The translations under genes were made by a program, and so were the position numbers. Below the pieces are notes generated by a model. That model was not told the origin of the DNA. It did not search any database and saw only the letters and a program-made list of their open reading frames with translations. This document shows, piece after piece, positions 8,979 through 17,543 of a stretch of DNA of 64,000 nt (positions are counted from its first letter, which is position 1; every line of letters starts with the position of its first letter). Origin of the DNA: Pararhizobium sp. YC-54 (lineage in GTDB: Bacteria; Pseudomonadota; Alphaproteobacteria; Rhizobiales; Rhizobiaceae); the NCBI RefSeq assembly GCF_025847205.1, contig NZ_JAOYTH010000004.1, positions 62,001 through 126,000 on the forward strand, given 5' to 3'.

Positions 8979-9196
8979 CATGAGATGGCGGTTTTGGTGC
9001 TTGAAACAACCTCGGTTCGTGGTCGAGCAGATCAATGCCGCAACCCACGATCTGATGCGCGTCAGCACGACGCTCAAGAATCTCGCCAACAGTTCACGGT
9101 TTCAAGCTGGCGTCCTATCGGCGTGGTGTCGCGCCGCGCGCTACGCCTCAGTGGTCAAACCGCAGGATTGAATGACGGAGTGCTGGGCCGAAAGGG

Positions 9197-10228
9197 TCAG
9201 CGCTTCGTCCATTTCAGCGAGGGGGCGGAGACCGAGTTGCGGACCACCAGATCGGGACGAAGCAGGATTTCCGTTTCCGGCGGCCGGCCGTCGGACAGGA
9301 GTTCCAGCAACAGCGCCATCGCATGCTTGCCGATCGCCGTTCGCGGCTGGCGAATGGTGGTCAGCGCAGGCGACATGAAGCTTGCCTGCGGCACATCGTC
9401 AAAACCTGTCACGGAAAAATCGCGCGGAATATCGTAGCCACGCGCTCCAAGGCCGATCATCACGCCGATTGCCGTCTGGTCGTTGACGCACATGAAGGCC
9501 GTCGGCAGCGTGTCGCGCATGAAAAGCTGCTCGACCGCCAGCCGGCCGCTTTCGATCGTACCGTCGCCTTCAAAGACGATGCGCTGATCGGCGCTGACAT
9601 TGGCCGCGTCCAGTCCGGCCTCGTAGCCCATCCGGCGCCGGCAATAGGCAAGCCGGGTGCGGGAATCGCCGACGAAGGCGATCTTGCGGTGACCTTCGGC
9701 GAGAAGCAGATCGATCACCTTGCGCGCACCCTCGGTATCGTCGACGCCGACATAGGGAATGCCGCCATTGAAGACCGGCTCGAAGACGCCGACGCTGGGC
9801 GGCAGCCGTGCAGTCATCGACTGATGGCCGAAGGGCAGGATGCCGGTGAACAGGATCAGCCCGGCGGCCTGGTTGGAATTGAGGAATTTCAGATATTCCA
9901 GCCCGCGCTGGGCATCGTTCTGGGTATGGCCGATCAGCACGCCGTAACCGTGCGAGCGCGCTTCGTTCTCCAGACCGACGAGAATATTGGAGAAATTCGG
10001 ATCGCCGATATCGGGCGCCACTACCAGAATCATGTTGGAGCGGCCAAGCCTGAGGCTGCGCGCCATGGCGTTGGTGGTGTAGCCGGTGATGGCAATGGCC
10101 TGGCTGACCTTGAGCCGCGTCGAATTGGCGACTTTCTCCGGCATATGGATCGCGCGCGACACTGTCGCGATCGACACTTCCGCGATCCGGGCGACGTCTT
10201 CAATGGTTGCCGGCGTGGAATTCGACAC
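9197..10228 (-). CDS. LacI family transcriptional repressor of the divergent sugar ABC locus
   Basis: The protein has 343 residues. The N-terminal HTH (TIEDVARIAEVSIATVSRAI, residues 8-27) and hinge (MARSLRLGRS) precede a LacI/GalR sensor domain with the usual DDTEGARK, GHRKIAFVG and GFDDVPQASFMSPALTTIRQP segments. It is divergent from an ABC transporter operon, with twin palindromes in the 165-bp gap. It is therefore probably a repressor of that operon, released by the imported sugar. The ligand is unknown. Confidence 0.92.
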   Translation of the reverse strand: MSNSTPATIEDVARIAEVSIATVSRAIHMPEKVANSTRLKVSQAIAITGYTTNAMARSLRLGRSNMILVVAPDIGDPNFSNILVGLENEARSHGYGVLIGHTQNDAQRGLEYLKFLNSNQAAGLILFTGILPFGHQSMTARLPPSVGVFEPVFNGGIPYVGVDDTEGARKVIDLLLAEGHRKIAFVGDSRTRLAYCRRRMGYEAGLDAANVSADQRIVFEGDGTIESGRLAVEQLFMRDTLPTAFMCVNDQTAIGVMIGLGARGYDIPRDFSVTGFDDVPQASFMSPALTTIRQPRTAIGKHAMALLLELLSDGRPPETEILLRPDLVVRNSVSAPSLKWTKR

Positions 10229-10321
10229 TGCGCTCTGCCTTGGTTTTAGTCTCGGCGGGACACTACACAGACTTGCCCGGAGGTCAAAGCCTGCCCGAAG
10301 AATTTCTCTGTTATGCCCTGA

Positions 10322-10335
10322 TGTAAACCTTTACA
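10322..10335. promoter_or_regulatory. LacI-type operator O1
   Basis: TGTAAA-CC-TTTACA is a perfect 6-bp dyad in the gap between the divergent lacI gene and the ABC operon. It is paired with a related site 20 bp downstream, on about the same helical face. Confidence 0.75.
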
Positions 10336-10341
10336 CGACCT

Positions 10342-10357
10342 ATGTAAAGGTTTACAT
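10342..10357. promoter_or_regulatory. LacI-type operator O2
   Basis: ATGTAAA-GG-TTTACAT is a perfect 7-bp dyad, 36 bp before the ATPase gene. The half-site TGTAAA is identical to O1. The two-base non-CG centre is slightly unusual, since many LacI/GalR sites have a central CG. Confidence 0.78.
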
Positions 10358-10393
10358 AGCATTCAAGCGGATGGGAGCCGCAGGGAGGTATTC

Positions 10394-11923
10394 ATGAATT
10401 CGCAGGCTAGCGGCGCCGGTGACGGCGCGGTCGTGCTGTCCGCAAGGCGCATCAGCAAGTCGTTCAGCGGCGTGCAGGTTCTGTTCAGCGTCGACTTCGA
10501 TCTGCGTGCCGGTGAAATCCATGCCTTGATGGGCGAAAACGGCGCCGGAAAATCCACGCTCGTCAAGATTCTTTCCGGCTTCGAACAGCCGACATCCGGC
10601 GAAATCATCCTCGATGGACATCCGGTCAAGCTGCCGCCGAACGGTGCTGCAGAAGCGCTTGGCATCGTCATCATTCACCAGGAATTCAATCTCGCCGAGC
10701 ACCTGACCGTGACCGAGAGCCTGTTTCTCGGCCGCGAAGTCACCCGCTTCAGCGTGCTCGACCGCAAATATATGCGGGCTGAGGCGCGGCGCGTGCTCGA
10801 TCTGCTCGGCTCGCATGTCGATGAGAATGCGATGATCAGTTCGCTGTCCATTGCCGACAAGCAGATGGTGGAGATCGCCAAGGCCATCAGCCGCGATGCG
10901 CGCGTCGTGTTCATGGACGAGCCGACCGCCGTCCTGTCGCGCGAAGAAACCAATTTCCTGTTCAAGCAGGTTCGCAAGCTGCGCGACCAGGGCACGAGCT
11001 TTGTCTTCGTATCGCACAAGCTCGATGAGGTCATGGAGTTGACGGACCGGGTGACGGTGCTGCGCGACGGCCAATGGATCAAGACCTCGCCGACATCGAT
11101 CCTCGACGGCGAATCGATTGCCCAGCTGATGGTCGGGCGCGAACTGTCGAAGCTTTATCCGGCCAAGCGCGAACCCAATGTCGATGAAGAGATCGTACTC
11201 AGCGTCGATGCGCTGTCGACGGGCTATGTCAAGGACGCGAGTTTCGAAATCCGCAAGGGCGAGATACTCGGGTTTTCCGGCATGATTGGCTCTGGCCGCA
11301 CCGAGCTGATGGAGGCGATTGCCGGGCTGCGGTCGCGCACCTCCGGCGAGGTGATCATCCGCGGTGAGACGGTCCCGTCAGGCGATGTGCATGCAGCCAA
11401 TCGGCGCGGCCTTGCCTATATGACCAAGGACCGCAAGTCGAAGGGTCTGCTTCTCAATTCGCGTATGACCGCCAACCTGACGCTGCAGTCTCTCGAAAAT
11501 CACGGCAAGCTCGGCTATCTCAGCCCCGCCAGCGAGGCACAGGCGCTGGCGCGTGCGCGCCGCCGCTTCGATATCCGGGTGCGCGACGGCAATGTGGTGG
11601 CCGGCCGCATGTCGGGCGGCAACCAGCAGAAGCTACTGCTGGCCAAGGTCATGGAGACCGAGCCCGAGATCATCATCATCGACGAGCCCACCCGTGGCAT
11701 CGATGTCGGCACCAAGCAGCAGATCTATCATTTCATCTCGGCGCTGGCGCGCGACGGCCGCTCGATCATCGTCGTTTCGTCGGAAATGCCGGAGGTTATC
11801 GGCCTTTGCACCCGCGTTGCTGTCATGCGGGAAGGACGGATCGTCGGGATGCTGGAGGGCGATGAAATCTCCGAACAGGAGATCATGCGCTATGCGGCCG
11901 GACTGAAGAAAAAGGCGGCCTGA
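10394..11923 (+). CDS. Sugar ABC transporter ATP-binding protein (RbsA/XylG-type, tandem ATPase)
   Basis: This 509-residue protein has two ABC domains that energise import. Domain 1 has Walker A GENGAGKST (48-56), a degenerate signature SIADKQMVEIAKAI and Walker B VVFMDEPTAVLS. Domain 2 has the usual degenerate P-loop GMIGSGRTE, the signature MSGGNQQKLLLAKVM and Walker B IIIIDEPTRGID. It is the first gene of a five-gene sugar operon. The family covers ribose, xylose and related sugars, and the actual substrate is not determinable here. Confidence 0.93.
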   Translation: MNSQASGAGDGAVVLSARRISKSFSGVQVLFSVDFDLRAGEIHALMGENGAGKSTLVKILSGFEQPTSGEIILDGHPVKLPPNGAAEALGIVIIHQEFNLAEHLTVTESLFLGREVTRFSVLDRKYMRAEARRVLDLLGSHVDENAMISSLSIADKQMVEIAKAISRDARVVFMDEPTAVLSREETNFLFKQVRKLRDQGTSFVFVSHKLDEVMELTDRVTVLRDGQWIKTSPTSILDGESIAQLMVGRELSKLYPAKREPNVDEEIVLSVDALSTGYVKDASFEIRKGEILGFSGMIGSGRTELMEAIAGLRSRTSGEVIIRGETVPSGDVHAANRRGLAYMTKDRKSKGLLLNSRMTANLTLQSLENHGKLGYLSPASEAQALARARRRFDIRVRDGNVVAGRMSGGNQQKLLLAKVMETEPEIIIIDEPTRGIDVGTKQQIYHFISALARDGRSIIVVSSEMPEVIGLCTRVAVMREGRIVGMLEGDEISEQEIMRYAAGLKKKAA

Positions 11924-11986
11924 ACCGCGCGGGCGCGGGCAGGGCATTCAGAACAAACCCCAGGGATAAGGGGACGGGAGGTTGGA

Positions 11987-12997
11987 TTGGACACGAGCGT
12001 GAATGAGGAAATCCGGGAAATCCACCGCAGGAGCTGGCGGGATATCGACCTGCGGGCCGTGGCGCCGTTCGCCGCACTGGTGCTGCTGCTGATCCTCGGT
12101 GCCATCGTCAATCCGAATTTCATCGGCATCAACAACCTTGCCAATGTCGCAACGCGCAGCGCCTTCATCGCCATCATCGCGATCGGCGCAACCTTCGTGA
12201 TTTCGTCTGGTGATCTCGACCTGTCCGTGGGATCGATGGTGGCCTTCGTCGCCAGCCTGATGATCATCTTCATGAATTCTGGCGTCATTGCCGATCCGGC
12301 CCTGATGCTGACCGCAGCCGTGCTCTTTGCAGTGATTGCAGGCTCCCTTTGCGGCCTCGCAAATGGACTGATCACAACGGTCGGCAGGATCGAGCCGTTC
12401 ATCGCAACGCTTGGCACCATGGGCATCTATCGCGGCCTGACCACGTGGCTGTCGCAGGGCGGAGCGATCACGTTGAAGGACCCGGCCCTCCAGGAAATGT
12501 ATCGTCCTGCCTATTTCGGCTATATCTTCGGCGTGCCGGTGCCAATCGTGGTCATCCTTGCGGTCACCTCGGTTGCGGCCTTCATTCTCTATCGCACCCG
12601 CTATGGCCGGCATGTCGTCGCCGTCGGCTCGAACGCTGATGTTGCGCGTTATTCCGGCATTCCGGTCAACCGGGTTCGCACCATTGCCTTCGTCATCCAG
12701 GGGCTTTGCGTCGCGATTGCGGTTCTCCTCTATGTACCGCGCCTTGGCTCGACCTCTGCGACCACCGGCATTCTGTGGGAACTCCAGGCGATCACGGCCG
12801 TCGTTGTCGGCGGTACGGCGCTGAAAGGTGGAGCCGGCCGGGTCTGGGGGACGATCTGCGGCGCCTTCATTCTGGAACTCGTCGGCAACATCATGCTGCT
12901 TTCCAATTTCATCAGCGAATATCTGATCGGCGCCATCCAGGGCACGATCATCATTGTTGCGATGCTCGTTCAGCGCTCGCTGGTACGGAAATCGTGA
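11987..12997 (+). CDS. Sugar ABC transporter permease (RbsC-like)
   Basis: This 336-residue hydrophobic protein has about 8-10 membrane segments and the BPD_transp_2 family core (ISSGDLDLSVGSMVAFVAS; TVGRIEPFIATLGTM; VVVGGTALKGGAGRVWGT). The start is a TTG at 11987 with GGGAGG just before it, and no upstream ATG fits. It pairs with the tandem ATPase and the binding protein as one importer. Confidence 0.92.
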   Translation: MDTSVNEEIREIHRRSWRDIDLRAVAPFAALVLLLILGAIVNPNFIGINNLANVATRSAFIAIIAIGATFVISSGDLDLSVGSMVAFVASLMIIFMNSGVIADPALMLTAAVLFAVIAGSLCGLANGLITTVGRIEPFIATLGTMGIYRGLTTWLSQGGAITLKDPALQEMYRPAYFGYIFGVPVPIVVILAVTSVAAFILYRTRYGRHVVAVGSNADVARYSGIPVNRVRTIAFVIQGLCVAIAVLLYVPRLGSTSATTGILWELQAITAVVVGGTALKGGAGRVWGTICGAFILELVGNIMLLSNFISEYLIGAIQGTIIIVAMLVQRSLVRKS

Positions 12998-13025
12998 ACG
13001 ACCGGGTTCAGGGGGTCGCCCGGTC
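12998..13025 (+). other. Hairpin between permease and binding-protein genes
   Basis: CGACCGGG / CCCGGTCG gives an 8-bp perfect stem right after the permease stop and about 40 bp before the binding-protein start. Such hairpins often protect or separate mRNA segments, so that binding protein is made in excess over permease. This is inference. Confidence 0.4.
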
Positions 13026-13066
13026 GCAAAGACTGCAAGACCCACATTCACTAGGGAGAGAGAAAC

Positions 13067-14017
13067 ATGCGTAAAGGACTATTGGGCGCTGCAGCCGTCG
13101 CCATGATGGCGCTGACCGGCGTGGCCCACGCGGAAGACAAGAAGGTCACGATCGGCGTTTCGATCCCGGCCGCCGACCATGGCTGGACCTCGGGTGTCGT
13201 GTTCCATGCCGAGCGCGTCGCCAAGCTGTTGATGGAACAGCATCCGGGGCTCAACGTCATCGTCAAGACGTCGCCGGATCCGGCCAGTCAGGCCAATGCG
13301 GTACAGGACCTTGAAACCCAGGGCATCGACGCGCTGGTCATCCTGCCGTCCGACCCGGATCCGCTGGTCAACGCCATCAAGGAAGTCAAGGGCAAGGGCA
13401 CGTTCGTCGCCATCGTCGACCGCGCTCCGTCAGTTAACGACAACACCGTCCGTGACCTTTACGTTGCCGGCAACAACCCGGCGCTTGGCCAGACGGCCGG
13501 CGAATACATCAAGGCAACGACGCCGGATGCTGAAGTCGTCGTCATCCGCGGCCTGCCGATCCCGATCGACCAGCAGCGCCAGGACGGCTTCGACAAGGGT
13601 ATCGAAGGCTCCAACGTCAAGGTTCTCGATCGCCAGTTCGGCAACTGGAACCGCGACGACGCCTTCAAGGTCATGCAGGACTACCTGACCAAGTACCCCA
13701 AGATCGACGTCGTATGGTGCCAGGACGACGACATGGCTGTCGGCGTGCTGCAGGCCATCGATCAGGCCAAGCGCACCGACATCCAGTATGTCGTGGCCGG
13801 TGCCGGTTCGAAGGACATGATCAAGAAGGTCATGGACGGCGACAAGATGATCCCGGTCGACGTGCTCTATCCGCCGGCAATGGTTGGTACCGCGCTCGAA
13901 ATGACGGTTGCCAATTTCTACGGCCAGGTTCCGGTTCGCGGCGTCTACACGATCGACGCGACGCTCGTGACCAAGGAAAACGCCAAGGACTTCTACTTCC
14001 CTGATTCACCTTTCTGA
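13067..14017 (+). CDS. Sugar ABC transporter periplasmic binding protein (RbsB-like)
   Basis: The protein has 316 residues with a signal peptide (1-22, cleavage after ALTGVAHA) and a Peripla_BP_4 fold typical of ribose/galactose-type receptors (VTIGVSIPAADHGWTSGV; IDALVILPSDPDPLV; YVAGNNPALGQTAGEYI). A strong GGGAGAGAG ribosome site precedes the ATG. It delivers the substrate to the permease/ATPase encoded just upstream. The ligand is unknown. The binding-site Trp/Asp/Asn set resembles pentose/hexose receptors but does not settle it. Confidence 0.93.
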   Translation: MRKGLLGAAAVAMMALTGVAHAEDKKVTIGVSIPAADHGWTSGVVFHAERVAKLLMEQHPGLNVIVKTSPDPASQANAVQDLETQGIDALVILPSDPDPLVNAIKEVKGKGTFVAIVDRAPSVNDNTVRDLYVAGNNPALGQTAGEYIKATTPDAEVVVIRGLPIPIDQQRQDGFDKGIEGSNVKVLDRQFGNWNRDDAFKVMQDYLTKYPKIDVVWCQDDDMAVGVLQAIDQAKRTDIQYVVAGAGSKDMIKKVMDGDKMIPVDVLYPPAMVGTALEMTVANFYGQVPVRGVYTIDATLVTKENAKDFYFPDSPF

Positions 14018-14032
14018 TCTGCGAAACCGGAG

Positions 14033-14061
14033 CCGCCCGGGACATAATGACCGGGCGGTTT
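14033..14061 (+). terminator. Terminator or attenuator after the binding-protein gene
   Basis: CCGCCCGG / CCGGGCGG is an 8-bp stem with a 10-nt loop, followed by TTTACCC, 16 bp after the stop. It probably lowers expression of the two enzyme genes downstream relative to the transporter. Confidence 0.65.
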
Positions 14062-14072
14062 ACCCATTCTCG

Positions 14073-14148
14073 ATGTCATCCTCGGGCTTGACCCGAGGAT
14101 CCATGCCGCAAGAATGGCGTGGATGGCCGGGTCAAGGCCGGCCATGAC
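14073..14148. repeat. Rhizobial intergenic repeat, family B, copy 1
   Basis: TGTCATCCTCGGGCTTGACC continues to a CCGAGGATCC arm, then GGATGGCCGGGTCAAGGCCG and a GGCCATGAC end, giving two adjacent dyads. The same TCATCCTCGGGC..GACCCGAGGATC core occurs twice, head to head, at 56241-56335. Confidence 0.75.
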
Positions 14149-14324
14149 AAAGGAGAGGGCAGGCACCTGCCCAGAAGCTTCTGGCGTTTTTGCCGGTTCC
14201 CCGCGATTTCGCATTGCCCGACCCGCCAAAGGCCGATAGTTTTCGAAAATCTGCGGTACGTACCGCAAGAATATCTGCGACCGGCCGGGTTGAGCGGTCA
14301 TTGTTTTGACGGAGGAAACGACAG

Positions 14325-15377
14325 ATGAAGACCATCAAGGGCCCCGCGCTCTTTCTTGCACAATTCGCCGGCGATGCCGCTCCGTTCAACTCGTGGGATC
14401 AGATCACCAAATGGGCCGCCGATTGCGGCTACAAGGGTGTGCAGGTGCCGAGCTGGGATGGCCGCCTGATCGACCTGAAGAAGGCGGCCGAATCCAAGGC
14501 CTATTGCGATGAGTTCACGGGTGTGGCCCGTGACAACGGCATCGAGGTCACCGAGCTTTCCACGCATCTGCAGGGCCAGCTGGTTGCCGTGCATCCAGCC
14601 TATGACGAAGGCTTCGATGGCTTTGCCGTTCCGGAAGTGCGCGGCAACCCGAAGGCGCGCCAGCAATGGGCTGTCGAGCAGGTCAAGCTCGCATTGACCG
14701 CATCCAGGAACCTCGGTCTCAATGCCATGGCCAGTTTCTCGGGCGCGCTTGCCTGGCCTTATTTCTATCCGTGGCCGCAGCGCCCGGCTGGCCTGGTCGA
14801 GACGGCCTTCGATGAGCTTGCCCGCCGCTGGAAGCCGATCCTCGACCATGCCGAAGATTGCGGCATCGACATCTGCTACGAAATCCATCCCGGCGAAGAC
14901 TTGCACGATGGCATCACCTACGAGATGTTTTTGGAGCGCACCGGCAACCATGCCCGCGCCAACATGCTCTACGACCCGTCGCACTATGTGCTGCAGTGCC
15001 TCGACTATCTGGAAAACATCGACATCTACAAGGATCGGATCCGGATGTTCCACGTCAAGGACGCGGAATTCAACCCGACCGGCCGGCAGGGCGTCTATGG
15101 CGGTTACCAGGGCTGGGTCAACCGTGCCGGCCGGTTCCGCTCGCTTGGTGATGGTCAGGTCGATTTCGGTGCGGTCTTCTCCAAGATGGCGGCCAACGAT
15201 TTTGCCGGCTGGGCCGTGGTCGAATGGGAATGCGCGCTGAAGCACCCGGAAGACGGTGCTCGGGAAGGCGCCGACTTCGTCAAGCACCACATCATCCGCG
15301 TTACGGAAAAAGCCTTCGATGACTTCGCCGACGGCGGAACGGACGAGGCGGCCAACCGGCGCATGCTCGGGCTTTAG
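14325..15377 (+). CDS. Sugar phosphate isomerase/epimerase family protein (AP_endonuc_2 TIM barrel)
   Basis: This 350-residue TIM barrel has metal-site residues in the family places: CYEIHPGED (Glu, His), LYDPSHYVLQ (Asp, His), RMFHVKDAEF (His, Asp) and VVEWECAL (Glu). The start is the ATG at 14325 after a GGAGGAAACGAC ribosome site. It is paired with a Gfo/Idh/MocA oxidoreductase. This pairing is known in inositol-like and 3-keto-glycoside pathways, where such barrels isomerise or cleave oxidised sugars. The exact reaction is not inferable. Confidence 0.85.
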   Translation: MKTIKGPALFLAQFAGDAAPFNSWDQITKWAADCGYKGVQVPSWDGRLIDLKKAAESKAYCDEFTGVARDNGIEVTELSTHLQGQLVAVHPAYDEGFDGFAVPEVRGNPKARQQWAVEQVKLALTASRNLGLNAMASFSGALAWPYFYPWPQRPAGLVETAFDELARRWKPILDHAEDCGIDICYEIHPGEDLHDGITYEMFLERTGNHARANMLYDPSHYVLQCLDYLENIDIYKDRIRMFHVKDAEFNPTGRQGVYGGYQGWVNRAGRFRSLGDGQVDFGAVFSKMAANDFAGWAVVEWECALKHPEDGAREGADFVKHHIIRVTEKAFDDFADGGTDEAANRRMLGL

Positions 15378-15396
15378 TCTCTTTCGAGGTTGCTAT

Positions 15397-15540
15397 TCAC
15401 CCCCCTCTGTCGGCGACGCCGACATCTCCCCCTCAAGGGGGGAGATTGGCCGCGGGTAATATTTGTCCCTTCAAGGGAAAAGAATGATCTCCCCCCCCCT
15501 TGAAGGGGAGATGTCACGCAGTGACAGAGAGGGGGGAAGC
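15397..15540. repeat. Large inverted repeat (CTCCCC..GGGGAG palindromes), family A-like, copy 2
   Basis: The left part CCCCCCTCTGTC..GACATCTCCCCCTCAAGG is mirrored by CCTTGAAGGGGAGATGTC..GACAGAGAGGGGGG. This makes a dyad of about 140 bp with smaller palindromes in each arm. It lies between the epimerase and oxidoreductase genes. Confidence 0.7.
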
Positions 15541-15576
15541 TCCCCGCAAACACAAAACACATCCAAGGAGAACACC

Positions 15577-16758
15577 ATGGCAATCGAAGGAACCACAGAG
15601 GTTCGCGAAAAACGCATCCGTCTCGGCATGGTCGGCGGCGGCTCGGGCGCTTTCATCGGCGCGGTCCACCGCATGGCCGCGCGGCTTGACGATCATTTCG
15701 AACTGGTCGCGGGCGCGCTCTCATCGACACCGGAAAAGGCCAAGGCCTCCGGCGCGGAACTTGGGCTTGACCCGTCGCGCAGCTATTCCGATTTCAAGGA
15801 AATGGCGATCCGCGAGGCCAAGCTGAAGAACGGCATCGAGGCCGTCGCGATCGTCACACCGAACCATGTGCACTACGAGGCCGCCAAGGAATTCCTGAAG
15901 CGCGGCATCCATGTGATCTGCGACAAGCCGCTGACCTCGACGCTGTCCGATGCCAGGAAGCTGAAGAAGCTGGCGGATGAGAGCGACGCCCTGTTCGTTC
16001 TGACGCATAATTACACCGGTTATCCGATGGTCCGTCAGGCCCGCGAGATGATCGAGAATGGCGATATCGGCGCCGTCCGCCTCGTGCAGATGGAATATCC
16101 GCAGGATTGGCTGACCGAGAATATCGAACAGTCCGGCCAGAAGCAGGCGGCATGGCGCACCGATCCGTCGAAGTCGGGCGCTGGTGGCTCGACCGGCGAT
16201 ATCGGTACCCACGCCTATAATCTCGGCGCCTTCGTTTCCGGTCTGGAGCTTGAAGAGCTTGCAGCCGATCTCGACAGTTTCGTCGAAGGCCGGGCGCTGG
16301 ATGACAACGCTCATGTGATGATGCGTTTCAAGGCAAGGAACGGCCAGCGCGCCAAGGGCATGCTGTGGTGCAGCCAGGTCGCTCCCGGCCACGAGAACGG
16401 ACTGATGGTCCGCGTCTACGGCACCAAGGGCGGGCTGGAATGGACGCAGAAGGATCCGAACTATCTCTGGTACACGCCGTTCGGCGAACCGAAACGGCTG
16501 ATCACCCGTGCCGGTGCAGGCTCGGGTCCTGCCGCCGCGCGCGTGTCCCGCATCCCGTCGGGCCATCCGGAAGGCTATCTCGAAGGCTTCGCCAATATCT
16601 ACACCGAAGCCGCACGCGCGATCTTTGCCAAGCGCAAGGGCGAGGCGGCCGATCCGGCTGTCATCTATCCGACAATCGACGATGGCATGAAGGGCATGGT
16701 GTTCGTCGATGCCTGCGTCCAGTCCTCCAGGCGCAACGGGGCTTGGGTGAAGGTTTAG
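15577..16758 (+). CDS. Gfo/Idh/MocA family NAD(P)-dependent oxidoreductase
   Basis: The protein has 393 residues. The Rossmann motif RLGMVGGGSGAFIGAVH (about 12-28), the conserved lysine motif CDKPLTSTL and the catalytic STGDIGTHAYNL segment are all present. It is likely to oxidise a hydroxyl of a sugar, polyol or glycoside. The ATG at 15577 has CCAAGGAGAACACC before it, so I prefer it to the longer open frame through the upstream repeat. It is the last gene of the transporter-epimerase operon. The substrate is unknown. Confidence 0.88.
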   Translation: MAIEGTTEVREKRIRLGMVGGGSGAFIGAVHRMAARLDDHFELVAGALSSTPEKAKASGAELGLDPSRSYSDFKEMAIREAKLKNGIEAVAIVTPNHVHYEAAKEFLKRGIHVICDKPLTSTLSDARKLKKLADESDALFVLTHNYTGYPMVRQAREMIENGDIGAVRLVQMEYPQDWLTENIEQSGQKQAAWRTDPSKSGAGGSTGDIGTHAYNLGAFVSGLELEELAADLDSFVEGRALDDNAHVMMRFKARNGQRAKGMLWCSQVAPGHENGLMVRVYGTKGGLEWTQKDPNYLWYTPFGEPKRLITRAGAGSGPAAARVSRIPSGHPEGYLEGFANIYTEAARAIFAKRKGEAADPAVIYPTIDDGMKGMVFVDACVQSSRRNGAWVKV

Positions 16759-16843
16759 GTTGCTTGGCGATCTTTATCCGGTTCGCGCTTGCTGCTATGC
16801 TAACTGTTATCATCTCTTGTCGCAGACAAGAAAAGGACATGGC

Positions 16844-17107
16844 ATGGCGAGCAGCGCCAATCTCGGGCAGCATCTGGAAGACTACGTGACCGATCTGGTG
16901 AAAAGCGGGCGCTACAACTCTCGCAGCGAAGTGCTGCGAGAGGGCGTGCGCCTGATCGAGGATCGCGAGAAACGGCTGGCGGCGCTAGACTTGTCGATCG
17001 CCCGTGGGCTTGCGGATATCGAGGCTGGGCGGCTGAAACCTGCGAGGGATGTGCTGGCGCGCCTCGCAGCCAAATATGAAGACGAGGCGAAAGACGGCGA
17101 TCGGTGA
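16844..17107 (+). CDS. parD: Type II antitoxin, ParD family
   Basis: This 87-residue protein has an N-terminal ribbon-helix-helix (SSANLGQHLEDYVTDLVKSG then RYNSRSEVLREGVRLIEDRE), the ParD/CopG pattern. The charged C-terminal part (RLKPARDVLARLAAKYEDEA) is expected to wrap the toxin. An AAAAGGA ribosome site precedes it. Its TGA overlaps the GTG start of the toxin gene, which gives translational coupling. RHH antitoxins usually repress their own promoter. Confidence 0.9.
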   Translation: MASSANLGQHLEDYVTDLVKSGRYNSRSEVLREGVRLIEDREKRLAALDLSIARGLADIEAGRLKPARDVLARLAAKYEDEAKDGDR

Positions 17108-17403
17108 TCGTCGTTTTCACCGACGCCGCCGAGAGGGATATCGAGCACATCGGCGACTATATCGCCTGCGACAATCCGGCTCGTGCCGGGACTTTTGTCC
17201 GGGAACTGATCGATCGCTGCGAGCGGCTGGCTCAATCGCCCCATGCCTTTCCGCTTGTGCCGCGTTACGCCCATGCCGGAGTTCGGCGGCGTCCCTATAA
17301 GGGCTATCTGATCTTTTATCGGATCGGCAGTGGCAGGATCGAAATCCTGCATATTCTGAATGGTGTCCAGGACTATGATGCCATTCTTTTTCCTGAAACA
17401 TGA
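17104..17403 (+). CDS. parE: Type II toxin, ParE/RelE family
   Basis: The 99-residue protein starts with GTG at 17104 and overlaps parD by four bases. RelE/ParE-fold segments are visible: VFTDAAERDIEHIGDYIA at the start and RRRPYKGYLIFYRIGSGRIE then ILHILNGVQDYDAILF near the end. ParE toxins typically poison DNA gyrase, while RelE types cut mRNA. The neighbour ParD favours ParE. It appears intact, with no frameshift. Confidence 0.9.
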   Translation: MIVVFTDAAERDIEHIGDYIACDNPARAGTFVRELIDRCERLAQSPHAFPLVPRYAHAGVRRRPYKGYLIFYRIGSGRIEILHILNGVQDYDAILFPET

Positions 17404-17543
17404 GTAGCTCATCCTTGCCACGGCCTATGATCCTCACCTGTCGAGGCTCAAAGCCTTGCCAAACTTCGCCGAACGCGAGGTTGACTTTTCCATAAACCGC
17501 TTTACTGCAACGTTGCAGGTAGAGTTTTTTCGTCGGAGCATTC

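Larger units (their letters stand above)
14018..14324. other. Intergenic region between binding protein and epimerase genes
   Basis: These 307 bp contain the hairpin at 14033-14058 and a family-B palindromic repeat (14073-14148). The rest has no convincing gene. A promoter for the epimerase gene may lie at about 14220-14290, but I see no clear -35/-10. Confidence 0.5.
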
